From Bacteroidia bacterium (lineage in GTDB: Bacteria; Bacteroidota; Bacteroidia; Flavobacteriales; Flavobacteriaceae): a stretch of DNA of 64,000 nt. Made by a program: the position numbers and the translations under genes. Below, piece by piece: positions 1-7,883 of the stretch. Under the pieces are notes generated by a model that saw only the letters and a program-made list of their open reading frames with translations, searched no databases and was not told the DNA's origin. The DNA lies in NCBI GenBank assembly GCA_030429955.1, contig JAUIGO010000006.1, positions 26,018-90,017 on the forward strand, written 5' to 3'. The number at the start of each line of letters is the position of its first letter. Position 1 is the first letter of the stretch.

Positions 1-1243
1 AACATGGAGATTGGTACAAGATCATGTGAAAAAAGACTTGTTGTTCGCTGCCACAGAATATGGTGTCTATTTTACAAGAAATGGAGGTAAAAATTGGATA
101 CAGCTTAAAAGCGGTATCCCAACTATTTCAATTAGGGATATTACCATTCAAAGAAGAGAGAATGACTTAGTTGCAGCATCTTTTGGTAGAGGTATTTTTA
201 TTTTAGACGACATAACACCTATTAGGGAATTTGACAACACAATGCTTTCAAAAGATGTTACATTATTCCCAATAAAAGATGCTCTTTGGTACAGTCCAAA
301 TGAAAGAGTGGGAAGCCAAGGGGATAATGAATATGCAGCTGAAAACCCACCATTTGGGGCAGTTTTCACTTATTATATGTCGGATAAATTGGAGTCCTTG
401 AAAGACGAAAGAAAAACCAGGGAAAAAACAAACACAGATTTCCCAGGATGGGATGCTTTAGAGGCAGAGAACAGGCAAGAAGGTCCAGAAGTTCTATTGA
501 TTATAAAGGATGAAAATGGCAATGTGGTAAACACAGTTCAAGGAAAAAACAAAAAAGGATTTAACCGAGTTAATTGGGAACTAAACTATCCTAATAAATC
601 AGGAGAAAGATTGCAAACACCTGGTGGAAGAGGCGGTTTTGGTAGAGGAGGCGTTATGGCAACACCTGGGGACTATACAGTCACTATTGTTAAGCGTGTT
701 AATGGTGTTAATACAACACTTGAAGGTCCAAAACCATTTAAGGTTGTGCCAATGTATGATGGAGCGCTTCCACGTAAATCATTTGATGAAATGGATGCAT
801 TTAGAGAGAAAGTATTTGACTTTCAGCAAGACCTTACTGCCACCAACGTTGCTCTATCAACAGCAATACAGACAATAGATGCCATGGAAAGAGCTCTAAA
901 CAAGGCAGATAAGCCGAGTGATGATCTGTTCAAAAAAATAAACGACGTAAAAATGGCACTTTTAAATATTGATAAAGAATTAAATGGAGATGATTTAAAG
1001 GATGAAATTGGAGAGCGTTCAAATCCAACAGCTAGTGAAGGGAACTCAATTGGATGGAGAGCTTTGGGTAATACTTATGGACCAACTGATGAACATCAAG
1101 AATTCCTAAAAAGAGTGCAAAGCCAATTAAATAAGGTAAAAACTAAGCTTAAGCCAATTATTAACAATACAATACCATCTATTGAAAGTGGCTTGAAAGC
1201 ATCAGGCGCACCTTGGGTTGAGGGTCAAGGAATGAAAAACTAA
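1..1243 (+). CDS. BNR/VPS10-type secreted protein, 3' part only
   Basis: C-terminal portion of a large sortilin/VPS10-like BNR-repeat protein cut by the window edge. The frame is open through base 2, so a TTG at 11 is internal. The visible part starts with a BNR-type unit (ATEYGVYFTRNGGKNW). It continues through a short Gly/Arg-rich stretch (about residues 198-210 counted from base 11), an Ig-like segment ending in GDYTVTIV, and a Lys/Glu-rich helical C-terminus. The same C-terminal layout appears in three full-length paralogs in this window (36815, 39928 and 53926). Such proteins are often called glycosyl hydrolases in databases, but no activity is established. It is followed by a hairpin terminator. 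Confidence 0.85.
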   Translation, partial: TWRLVQDHVKKDLLFAATEYGVYFTRNGGKNWIQLKSGIPTISIRDITIQRRENDLVAASFGRGIFILDDITPIREFDNTMLSKDVTLFPIKDALWYSPNERVGSQGDNEYAAENPPFGAVFTYYMSDKLESLKDERKTREKTNTDFPGWDALEAENRQEGPEVLLIIKDENGNVVNTVQGKNKKGFNRVNWELNYPNKSGERLQTPGGRGGFGRGGVMATPGDYTVTIVKRVNGVNTTLEGPKPFKVVPMYDGALPRKSFDEMDAFREKVFDFQQDLTATNVALSTAIQTIDAMERALNKADKPSDDLFKKINDVKMALLNIDKELNGDDLKDEIGERSNPTASEGNSIGWRALGNTYGPTDEHQEFLKRVQSQLNKVKTKLKPIINNTIPSIESGLKASGAPWVEGQGMKN

Positions 1244-1257
1244 ATATAGTATATTTG

Positions 1258-1291
1258 GGGAGCTGCTAAACATTGATAGCGACTCCCTTTT
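1258..1291 (+). terminator. Hairpin terminator after the BNR gene
   Basis: GGGAG (1258-1262) pairs with CTCCC (1283-1287), and an inner GCT/AGC pairing extends the stem. A T-rich tract follows from 1288. It lies 15 bases after the stop of the BNR gene and 27 bases before the S9 peptidase start. A TATATTTG sequence at 1250-1257 resembles a -7 box but overlaps the left arm. Confidence 0.6.
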
Positions 1292-1317
1292 ATTATTTTA
1301 CAAAGTAAAACCAAGTT

Positions 1318-4131
1318 ATGAAACAAGTATTTTATGTCATTTTATTATTAATTACAGTAAACTCATTTGCTCAGAAAAAAATATTAGACCATTCAGATTT
1401 TGATATCTGGAACACCATTCAAGGAGAAACCATTGCACCTAATGGAAAATTTGTGATGTATTCTCTTGAAAAAGGAGAAAAAGACAATCATTTAAAAATA
1501 AAAGATAACAATGCCAATTTGGTATTTGAGCATGAACGCTCAGAACGAGGTGAATTCACTTATGATTCCAATAATGCCATTTTTGTGGTTAAAGCATGGA
1601 AAGATAGTATTGCTGAAATGAAACGCAGAAAAGTGAAAAAGGACAAAATGCCAAAAGACACTCTTGGTATTTACAATTTACAAAACAACACTTTAGATAA
1701 GATTGCCAATATTAAATCATACAAAACACCTCAAAAATGGTCAGGTTTTATAGCCTATACGTTTGAAGAAGCGCAAAAAGATACTCCTAAAAAAACTGAA
1801 AAAGATTCTATTTCAAACGATTCCACGAAAACTGAATCTAAGTCAAAAAAGAAAGCTAAAAAGGCAAATGATAAAAATGGTTATCCACTAGTGATTAGAA
1901 ATCTTCAAAACAAGCAAGAAGACACCATTCACTTTGTGACTAATTATATTTTTGCTAAAGAAGGGAAGATGCTCTCCTTTATTACAACTGGAGATGATGC
2001 TGATATAAAACCAGGAGTTTATGTTAAAGATTTAACCAATAGCACTACAAAACAAGTTTTTGATTCGCATGAGAAGACTAAATATTTTGAACTCAGCTTT
2101 AGTGATTCTGGTAAAAACTTAGGCTTTGTAGTTGATGCTGATACAACCAAAGTTTACGTGCGACCAAACAAACTATACACTTGGAATACTGCAAACAATA
2201 ATGCTCAATTGGTTGTTGATGCTGAAACGGCTCCTCAAGGCTACAGAGTATCGTCTGATGGCAACGTGAGTTTCTCTAAAGATGATTCCAAATTGTATTT
2301 CGGTTTGGCACTTCCTGCGATAGTTCAAGACACCTTATTGTTGGATGAAGAAATCGTAAACGTTGAAGTATGGACTTATGACGAACCAAGATTGTATACA
2401 GTACAGGAATTACAAGTTAAAAACGATCAGAAAAAATCGTTTCAAACCGTTTATCATTTAAACAATAAGAAGCTAATTCAAATTGCAACTAAAGAGTATC
2501 CAGATTCAAGATTAGCAGATGAAGGTAATGGCACTTTTGCTTTAGTAAGCAATGAAGAACCTTATTTACTAGAAAGTCAGTGGACTGGAAGGCGAGCTGA
2601 AGATTTAGCCATCGTGAATGTAAATACAGGTGCTGTAAAATCTGCATTGAAGAAAAACCTAGGAAACACACAATTAAGTCCAAAAGGCAAATATGCTTAT
2701 GGTTACAATCCTGCAGATAGTACTTGGTTTACCTATAATATCAGTACATCAAAATATATCGCATTAACAAAAGATAAAGTGTTTTATGATGAGCTTAATG
2801 ATTCTCCAAACTATCCAGGATCGTATGGTTCTGCTGGTTGGACAAAAGACGACAAATCCATAATCCTTTATGATCGTTATGATATTTGGGAATTTAACCC
2901 TGACAATGGCACAAGCACTCGACTCACTAAAGGTCGCGAAAACACAACAGAATATCGTTATGTAAGATTAGATTCAGACCAACGTTTTATTGATACTTCT
3001 GAAAAATGGTTACTCACTACATTTAATGAAACCAGCAAAAATTCTGGTTATTTTGAGTATAACTATGGTAGCAAATCTGGCAAACAATTGCTTGATGAGC
3101 CTTATCGCTATTCAACACCTCGTAAGGCAAAATTTAGCGATGCAGTGTTGTTTACTAGACAATCTTTTGAAGAATTTCCAAACCTTAGAATTTCGAATTT
3201 AAGTTTTAAAAATCAAACCGTTTTAAGTGATGCCAACCCTCAACAAAAAGACTATAATTGGGGAACAGCAGAATTAGTACATTGGACATCTTTAGATGGT
3301 TTACCACTAACAGGAATGTTGATAAAACCAGAGAATTTTGATCCCAACAAAAAGTATCCAATGATCGTAAATTTCTACGAGAAAAGCTCTGATGGTTTAC
3401 ATTCACACAAAGCACCAAATCCTGGTCGTTCAACAATCAATTACAGTTTTTATGCAAGTAGAGGCTATGTTATTTTTAATCCAGATGTGTATTATCGTGA
3501 AGGCTATCCTGGCGAAAGCGCCTTTAATTGCGTGATTCCTGGCATTACATCTTTAATAGAAAAAGGATTTATTGACAAAGATAATATTGGAACACAAGGT
3601 CATAGTTGGGGAGGTTATCAAATTGCTTATTTAGTGACTAAAACAGATATTTTTAAAGCTGCAGAATCTGGAGCTCCAGTGCCAAACATGATTAGTGCTT
3701 ATGGTGGAATTCGTTGGTGGACAGGTTTGAGCAGACAGTTTCAGTACGAGCACACACAGAGTAGAATAGGAGGAACTCCTTGGGAATATCCACAGCGTTA
3801 TGTGGAGAATTCACCAATATTTAACATCGATAAAATAAACACACCTTTATTGATAATGCACAACGATGCCGATGGTCACGTGCCATGGTACCAAGGGATT
3901 GAGTTTTTTGTAAGCTTACGTCGACTAGGAAAGCCAGCTTGGTTTTTAAATTATAATGACGAACCACATTGGCCTTTAAAAATGCAGAATAGAAAAGATT
4001 TCAATATCAGAATGCAACAGTTTTTTGATCATTATTTAAAAGGTGATCCTAAACCAGTTTGGATGGAACGTGGTGTACCAGCTATGGAAAAAGGAATCAA
4101 TCAAGGATTAGAATTAATGGATAAAAATTAA
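1318..4131 (+). CDS. S9 family prolyl-oligopeptidase-like serine peptidase
   Basis: Exported 937-residue peptidase expected to release dipeptides or small peptides in the periplasm. It has an N-terminal signal peptide (about residues 1-18, ending FAQ), a beta-propeller-like middle and a C-terminal alpha/beta hydrolase domain. The likely catalytic triad is Ser763 in GHSWGGYQ, Asp852 in NDADGHVPW and His884 in DEPHW. A Lys/Ser/Asp-rich low-complexity insert sits near residues 155-185. The cupin gene starts 3 bases after its stop, so it probably heads a four-gene transcript through 6027. The family call is firm; the substrate is unknown. Confidence 0.93.
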   Translation: MKQVFYVILLLITVNSFAQKKILDHSDFDIWNTIQGETIAPNGKFVMYSLEKGEKDNHLKIKDNNANLVFEHERSERGEFTYDSNNAIFVVKAWKDSIAEMKRRKVKKDKMPKDTLGIYNLQNNTLDKIANIKSYKTPQKWSGFIAYTFEEAQKDTPKKTEKDSISNDSTKTESKSKKKAKKANDKNGYPLVIRNLQNKQEDTIHFVTNYIFAKEGKMLSFITTGDDADIKPGVYVKDLTNSTTKQVFDSHEKTKYFELSFSDSGKNLGFVVDADTTKVYVRPNKLYTWNTANNNAQLVVDAETAPQGYRVSSDGNVSFSKDDSKLYFGLALPAIVQDTLLLDEEIVNVEVWTYDEPRLYTVQELQVKNDQKKSFQTVYHLNNKKLIQIATKEYPDSRLADEGNGTFALVSNEEPYLLESQWTGRRAEDLAIVNVNTGAVKSALKKNLGNTQLSPKGKYAYGYNPADSTWFTYNISTSKYIALTKDKVFYDELNDSPNYPGSYGSAGWTKDDKSIILYDRYDIWEFNPDNGTSTRLTKGRENTTEYRYVRLDSDQRFIDTSEKWLLTTFNETSKNSGYFEYNYGSKSGKQLLDEPYRYSTPRKAKFSDAVLFTRQSFEEFPNLRISNLSFKNQTVLSDANPQQKDYNWGTAELVHWTSLDGLPLTGMLIKPENFDPNKKYPMIVNFYEKSSDGLHSHKAPNPGRSTINYSFYASRGYVIFNPDVYYREGYPGESAFNCVIPGITSLIEKGFIDKDNIGTQGHSWGGYQIAYLVTKTDIFKAAESGAPVPNMISAYGGIRWWTGLSRQFQYEHTQSRIGGTPWEYPQRYVENSPIFNIDKINTPLLIMHNDADGHVPWYQGIEFFVSLRRLGKPAWFLNYNDEPHWPLKMQNRKDFNIRMQQFFDHYLKGDPKPVWMERGVPAMEKGINQGLELMDKN

Positions 4132-4134
4132 ATC

Positions 4135-4494
4135 ATGCTAAAAAAAATAAATTGGGACGATGTTCCTGTAGAGCAAGTCACAGATAAGATGCAACGCAAA
4201 ATGATTTATGGCGACAAAGTCATGGTTGCTAGAATGAAATTTAAAGATGGATTTTTAGTACCACTTCACGAACATCATAATGAGCAAGTGACACAAGTCA
4301 TTTCTGGAACCATTCGGTTTTGGTTTGGAGCCAACAAAGAACAAACTATGGACTTAGGCCCTGGAGATTCAGTGGTTATTCCAGCGCATCTACCTCATGA
4401 AGCCTTAATGATTGGTGATGTTGAAGAAATTGACACTTGGTCGCCAATTCGTGAAGATTGGCTTGATGGTACAGACGATTATTTACGTAAATAA
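4135..4494 (+). CDS. Single-domain cupin protein
   Basis: Small cytoplasmic beta-barrel protein of 119 residues. The first cupin motif is visible as PLHEHHNEQVTQVISG, giving metal-binding His residues and a Glu. The second is PGDSVVIPAHLPHEA. No signal peptide. It begins 3 bases after the S9 peptidase and ends 3 bases before an SDR gene, so co-transcription is very likely. Cupins of this size include isomerases, dioxygenases and sugar or keto-acid binding enzymes, and the reaction cannot be read from sequence. Pairing with two SDR genes suggests a short metabolic conversion. Confidence 0.88.
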   Translation: MLKKINWDDVPVEQVTDKMQRKMIYGDKVMVARMKFKDGFLVPLHEHHNEQVTQVISGTIRFWFGANKEQTMDLGPGDSVVIPAHLPHEALMIGDVEEIDTWSPIREDWLDGTDDYLRK

Positions 4495-4497
4495 CCA

Positions 4498-5262
4498 ATG
4501 GATTTAGGCTTAAAAAATAAAATTGCTTTTATAGCTGCTTCCAGTGATGGCTTAGGAAAAGCTGTGGCTATGGAATTGGCCAAAGAAGGAGCAACAGTCA
4601 TTATAAATGGCAGAAATAAAGAGAAACTAGAGCAAACCAAACAAGAGATTGAACACCAATGCCAAACGAGTGTTCTAGCCATTTCTGGTGACTTGGCAGA
4701 TGATGAGGAAAGAGCTTCTGTTTTAAAAACTATTTTCAATCATCATGATAATATTGATATTTTAATTACCAATACTGGAGGACCACCTTCAGGGAAGTTT
4801 GAGGACTTGTCAATGGACGATTGGAATAACACCTATAAACTTCTTTTAGCAAGTACAGTGTCGTTAGTAAAGGCTGTAATTCCAGGAATGAAACAACAGC
4901 AATTTGGTAGAATCATCGCCATTACATCTCAAGCTGTAAAGCAGCCAGTTGATAATTTAATCTTATCCAATTCGGTTCGTGCTTCTGTAGCTGGTTTGAT
5001 GAAAACTTTGGCAAGTGAATTAGGCGAGTACAACATTACAGTAAATAATGTCATGCCTGGATACACAAAGACCAACAGGTTACTGTCTTTAATTGAAAGC
5101 AACCCTTCTTTTAAATCTGCTATTGATGAAATTCCTCTAAAGCGCTTTGGCAATCCTGATGAATTTGCAGCTGCAGTTACCTTTTTAGCAAGTGAACGAG
5201 CGAGCTACATCACAGGAACTTCCTTAGCTGTTGATGGAGGTTGGATTAAACATATTTTATAA
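4498..5262 (+). CDS. SDR family protein lacking the Tyr-x-x-x-Lys pair
   Basis: Rossmann-fold short-chain dehydrogenase/reductase family member of 254 residues. The cofactor loop reads AASSDGLG near residue 13-20 and the structural NTGGPPSG follows the fourth strand. Ser144 is at the catalytic serine position, but the usual Tyr and Lys are replaced by Ser157 and Arg161 (LSNSVRAS). This points to a divergent subgroup with altered or absent oxidoreductase activity. The C-terminal GTSLAVDGGW is typical of SDRs. The next SDR gene starts directly after the stop codon. Fold certain; reaction unknown. Confidence 0.9.
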   Translation: MDLGLKNKIAFIAASSDGLGKAVAMELAKEGATVIINGRNKEKLEQTKQEIEHQCQTSVLAISGDLADDEERASVLKTIFNHHDNIDILITNTGGPPSGKFEDLSMDDWNNTYKLLLASTVSLVKAVIPGMKQQQFGRIIAITSQAVKQPVDNLILSNSVRASVAGLMKTLASELGEYNITVNNVMPGYTKTNRLLSLIESNPSFKSAIDEIPLKRFGNPDEFAAAVTFLASERASYITGTSLAVDGGWIKHIL

Positions 5263-6027
5263 ATGACGCATATTGATTTAAAACATAAAACCATTTTAAT
5301 TACAGGAGCTTCTAAAGGCATTGGTCAAGGCATAGCAGATTATGCCATGCAAATGGGAGCAAAGGTAGCTGTGCATTATAATTCTGATAAGGAAGCTGCT
5401 GAAAATTTGGTCAATAAATATCCTGAAACTCAATCGAAAGTTTTTCATGCCGATTTAAGCCAAACCCAAGACGTCATCAATTTATTTGAAAATGTTCTTA
5501 AGGAATTCGGTACGATTGACACCATTATTTTAAACGCTGGTGTGTTTCAAAAACACTCTTCTAAAAGTGACTTAGACGATTGGTTAAGTGTTTGGAAATC
5601 TACCATCGCTATTAATTTAGATTCAGTTGGCATACTTACCAAATTAGGTATTGATCATTTTAGAAAACAAAAAGGAGGTCGTTTTATTTACATTGGAAGT
5701 AGAGCAGTGTTTCGTGGCGAAACCGAAGAATATCTTGCCTATGCTGCTTCTAAAGGTGGATTAACTTCTTTAGCACGAAGTGTCGCACGTTCTTTTGGGA
5801 AAGAAAATATCAAATCGTTTGTCATTGCTCCTGGATTCACCAGAACACAAATGGCAGAATCCTTTATTGATACTTATGGTGAAGAGCGAGTTCTGAATGA
5901 GATTGCTTTAAATGAGTTGACTACACCAAATGATTTAGCGCCTTTGGTGGCTTTAATGTGCAGTGGACAAATGGACCATGCTACAGGAGCCACAATTGAT
6001 GTGAATGCTGGAAGTCATATTAGGTAA
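5263..6027 (+). CDS. SDR family NAD(P)-dependent oxidoreductase
   Basis: Classical SDR of 254 residues. The cofactor-binding motif is TGASKGIGQG near residue 14, NAG lies in ILNAGVF, and the catalytic set is Ser146 with Tyr160-Ala-Ala-Ser-Lys164. It follows the divergent SDR with no gap and is the last gene of the S9-cupin-SDR-SDR run. Unlike its neighbour, it keeps all catalytic residues and probably performs the redox step of the pathway. The substrate is unknown. It may be an oxoacyl-type or sugar/cyclitol dehydrogenase; sequence does not decide. Confidence 0.92.
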   Translation: MTHIDLKHKTILITGASKGIGQGIADYAMQMGAKVAVHYNSDKEAAENLVNKYPETQSKVFHADLSQTQDVINLFENVLKEFGTIDTIILNAGVFQKHSSKSDLDDWLSVWKSTIAINLDSVGILTKLGIDHFRKQKGGRFIYIGSRAVFRGETEEYLAYAASKGGLTSLARSVARSFGKENIKSFVIAPGFTRTQMAESFIDTYGEERVLNEIALNELTTPNDLAPLVALMCSGQMDHATGATIDVNAGSHIR

Positions 6028-6063
6028 TTTTATCAAGAGAACATTAGTTATATATGTAAGTTG

Positions 6064-6105
6064 CTATAACCATTTTATAAGTATGTTATAACCACGCTAT
6101 AACCA
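6064..6105 (+). repeat. Three phased TATAACCA direct repeats
   Basis: Nine-base repeats CTATAACCA, TTATAACCA and CTATAACCA start at 6064, 6086 and 6097. The spacings are 22 and 11 bases, close to two turns and one turn of the helix. They lie between the SDR stop and the orphan gene at 6163, where a regulator binding one face of the DNA would sit. No regulator gene is adjacent. Confidence 0.5.
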
Positions 6106-6162
6106 TAAGATTAATTTTTGTATATTGTTGTTACTTTGATGTTTAAATAACACTTACAACCT

Positions 6163-6912
6163 ATGGCCAAACAGAAAGGTATTATCCCATTAACAGGTAC
6201 AATTGGTGGTATCAATTTTTACTATTTGAATGGCAAACCAGTAGCCAGAAAAGCTGGAGGTGGTTTTAACGGTAAGGCTATTAAAGCTAAAGCAAGTATG
6301 CAACGAGTGCGCGAAAATGGCAGTGAGTTTGGTCACTGCTCGCGTGTGAATAAGGTTTTTAGGATGGCTTTACGTTCATTTCATAAAGGATTTAAGTTTA
6401 CTTATTTTCATAGCAGATTGATGACCTTGTTTACCCAACTTAAGGATTTGGATGCTGTGCATGAACGTGGAAATCGTGTTGTTTTTGAGAGTGTAAGTAC
6501 AACGGAAGGCATTTCTTTATTAAAACAGTTTAATTATACACCTGACTGTGATGTGAGGCGTCTATTGCCTTTTGATTTTGAGATTGACAGTAGTACTTTT
6601 GAACTGACAATTTCTCATTTTGATATTAAAAAGGTAGGGTTTATAAGTGGAGCAACACATATTGAACTGAACTATGGTGTACTTGACTTTAATTTTGAAA
6701 CCCTACACAATAAATTGCATCTGGCTACACCATTAGTTCTAAATAAAAGCCTTAGTGGAACAACCATACAATTAACACCTGATATTTTGCCCAATGGTGT
6801 TGGCACTTTGCTTTGTGTGTTGGGTGTGCGGTTTTACCAAGAGGTGGATGGTGAGCTGTATGTGTTGAATACTAAAGAAGGTGTTGGGTTTGTGGTTTTG
6901 GAATGTTTTTAA
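6163..6912 (+). CDS. Conserved-looking orphan protein, function unknown
   Basis: Soluble protein of 249 residues without signal peptide or membrane segment. The N-terminus is Lys/Gly-rich with the pattern GIIPLTGTIGGINFYYLNG and then ARKAGGGFNGKA. Basic residues dominate the first third (MQRVRENGSEFG, FRMALRSFHKGFKF). The rest looks beta-rich. The basic start suggests nucleic-acid or ribosome contact, but this is only a guess. It stands alone behind three phased repeats and in front of a gene-poor patch with a gene remnant, so it may belong to a variable locus. I do not recognise a named domain. Confidence 0.75.
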   Translation: MAKQKGIIPLTGTIGGINFYYLNGKPVARKAGGGFNGKAIKAKASMQRVRENGSEFGHCSRVNKVFRMALRSFHKGFKFTYFHSRLMTLFTQLKDLDAVHERGNRVVFESVSTTEGISLLKQFNYTPDCDVRRLLPFDFEIDSSTFELTISHFDIKKVGFISGATHIELNYGVLDFNFETLHNKLHLATPLVLNKSLSGTTIQLTPDILPNGVGTLLCVLGVRFYQEVDGELYVLNTKEGVGFVVLECF

Positions 6913-7130
6913 AGTTAAATGGTTTTGTCTCTATGATAGAGTTGGAGTATGCAAGGCTAAAAGGAGTTAGGTTTTAATTGTTTGTTCTTTTTTGCTCGTC
7001 CAAAAAAGAACTGAAAAAAGACGTCTTTCATGAGGATTTTTTGCTTTGCAAAACCGCCTCCAAAACTTCGCGGCGTTTGTAACGCCTAGATTTCGAAGCT
7101 TTTGTTCGACTATTCTGCATAAAAGAAGTA

Positions 7131-7147
7131 TTCCTGCTACGCAGGAA
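7131..7147. repeat. Short perfect inverted repeat
   Basis: TTCCTGC and GCAGGAA flank a TAC loop. It sits in the gene-poor patch, is not followed by a T-run and is therefore not an obvious terminator. It may be part of a dispersed repeat together with the REP-like element 22 bases further on. Confidence 0.5.
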
Positions 7148-7169
7148 TTGGTTGTGCATTCTACATCAA

Positions 7170-7192
7170 ACTTTCGACAGGCTCAGTGTGAC
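7170..7192. repeat. REP-like element
   Basis: Contains CTTTCGACAGGCTCAGTGTG followed by ACA. Sequences of the form TTCGACAGGCTCAG are recalled as dispersed intergenic repeats in many bacteria. Only one copy was noticed in this window. Confidence 0.45.
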
Positions 7193-7279
7193 ATCTGAGG
7201 AATGCCAAGGAAGTTTTGCTACTAACGACGTTAAAGATCTGAATAGCAATGACGTTGTGTTTAGATTAAATACAATTTC

Positions 7280-7600
7280 TTGTACAAAGTGTCGTCAGGT
7301 TTTTTAACTTTATCTGAATACGATGATTTTGCATTAGAGTATATGTCGCTTACATTTCAACATTGTAATATGGATTTTTCGCCATTACCTATAATTACTA
7401 AAGATTCAGCTAAACATATAAAAACACCAATCAGCATTTTCGCAGCTGAAAAAGACATCCTTTTTCCTGGTAAAAAAATGATAAGACGAGCTAAAGATAT
7501 TTTTCCTTCTTTAAAACATACCGTTTTACTTAACAATTCTAAACACGCTCCAACCCAAGACGATTTTAAAGTAATCGAAAATAACATAGTTAGTGATTAG
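7280..7600 (+). pseudogene. Alpha/beta hydrolase remnant (C-terminal third)
   Basis: A 106-codon open frame beginning at a TTG matches only the end of an alpha/beta hydrolase. It has the acid-residue strand (TPISIFAAEKDILFPG) and the terminal histidine loop (LNNSKHAPTQDD). The nucleophile elbow and the whole N-terminal two thirds are absent, and no coding match is seen upstream in the 367-base gap. It is best read as a truncated gene, probably not functional. The surrounding repeats fit a deletion event. Confidence 0.65.
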
Positions 7601-7883
7601 GTAAGTTCTTACATATACAAATTCATTCGCAGCAGATTTATATTATTCAATTAACAGAACTATGCTAGTGGACGAGTAAATAAAATGAATAATAAGAACA
7701 CGACATAGCACAGCTCTTCCAACAACTTCCACTTTATAAAAACCGAATTTTAATTTTTTAACTATCTGTTAAATCTCAGTTAAAAAAACGTTCGGATTTT
7801 TGCAAATACCTGTATTGGGTCGATTTGCCTTAGCCAAACCTCTATGTTTGCCTCATCATAATTAAATGGTTTAGTAAGACCTC
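7601..7883. other. Intergenic stretch before the amidohydrolase
   Basis: About 280 bases without an open frame. The only recognised signal is a promoter-like TATGTTTG at 7843-7850, 33 bases before the amidohydrolase start. Nothing else could be assigned. Confidence 0.5.
7843..7850 (+). promoter_or_regulatory. Candidate -7 box for the amidohydrolase operon
   Basis: TATGTTTG fits the Bacteroidota TAnnTTTG -7 consensus and lies 33 bases before the start codon. TTTG at 7824-7827 gives a short 15-base spacer, so the -33 element is weak. Confidence 0.45.

Larger units (their letters stand above)
6913..7279. other. Gene-free stretch with repeats and decayed sequence
   Basis: A 367-base interval without a convincing open frame. 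It holds a purine-rich segment near 6990-7020, a perfect inverted repeat and a REP-like element (both listed separately). It runs into the remnant of an alpha/beta hydrolase. The composition and repeats suggest an old insertion or deletion site. Confidence 0.5.

Noticed and set aside
1250..1257. TATATTTG as promoter for the S9 peptidase
   Set aside because: It directly abuts the terminator hairpin, and no -33 element is seen; left unassigned.
6163..6912. Possible transposase or mobile-element gene
   Set aside because: No catalytic triad pattern, no terminal inverted repeats and no target duplication were seen.
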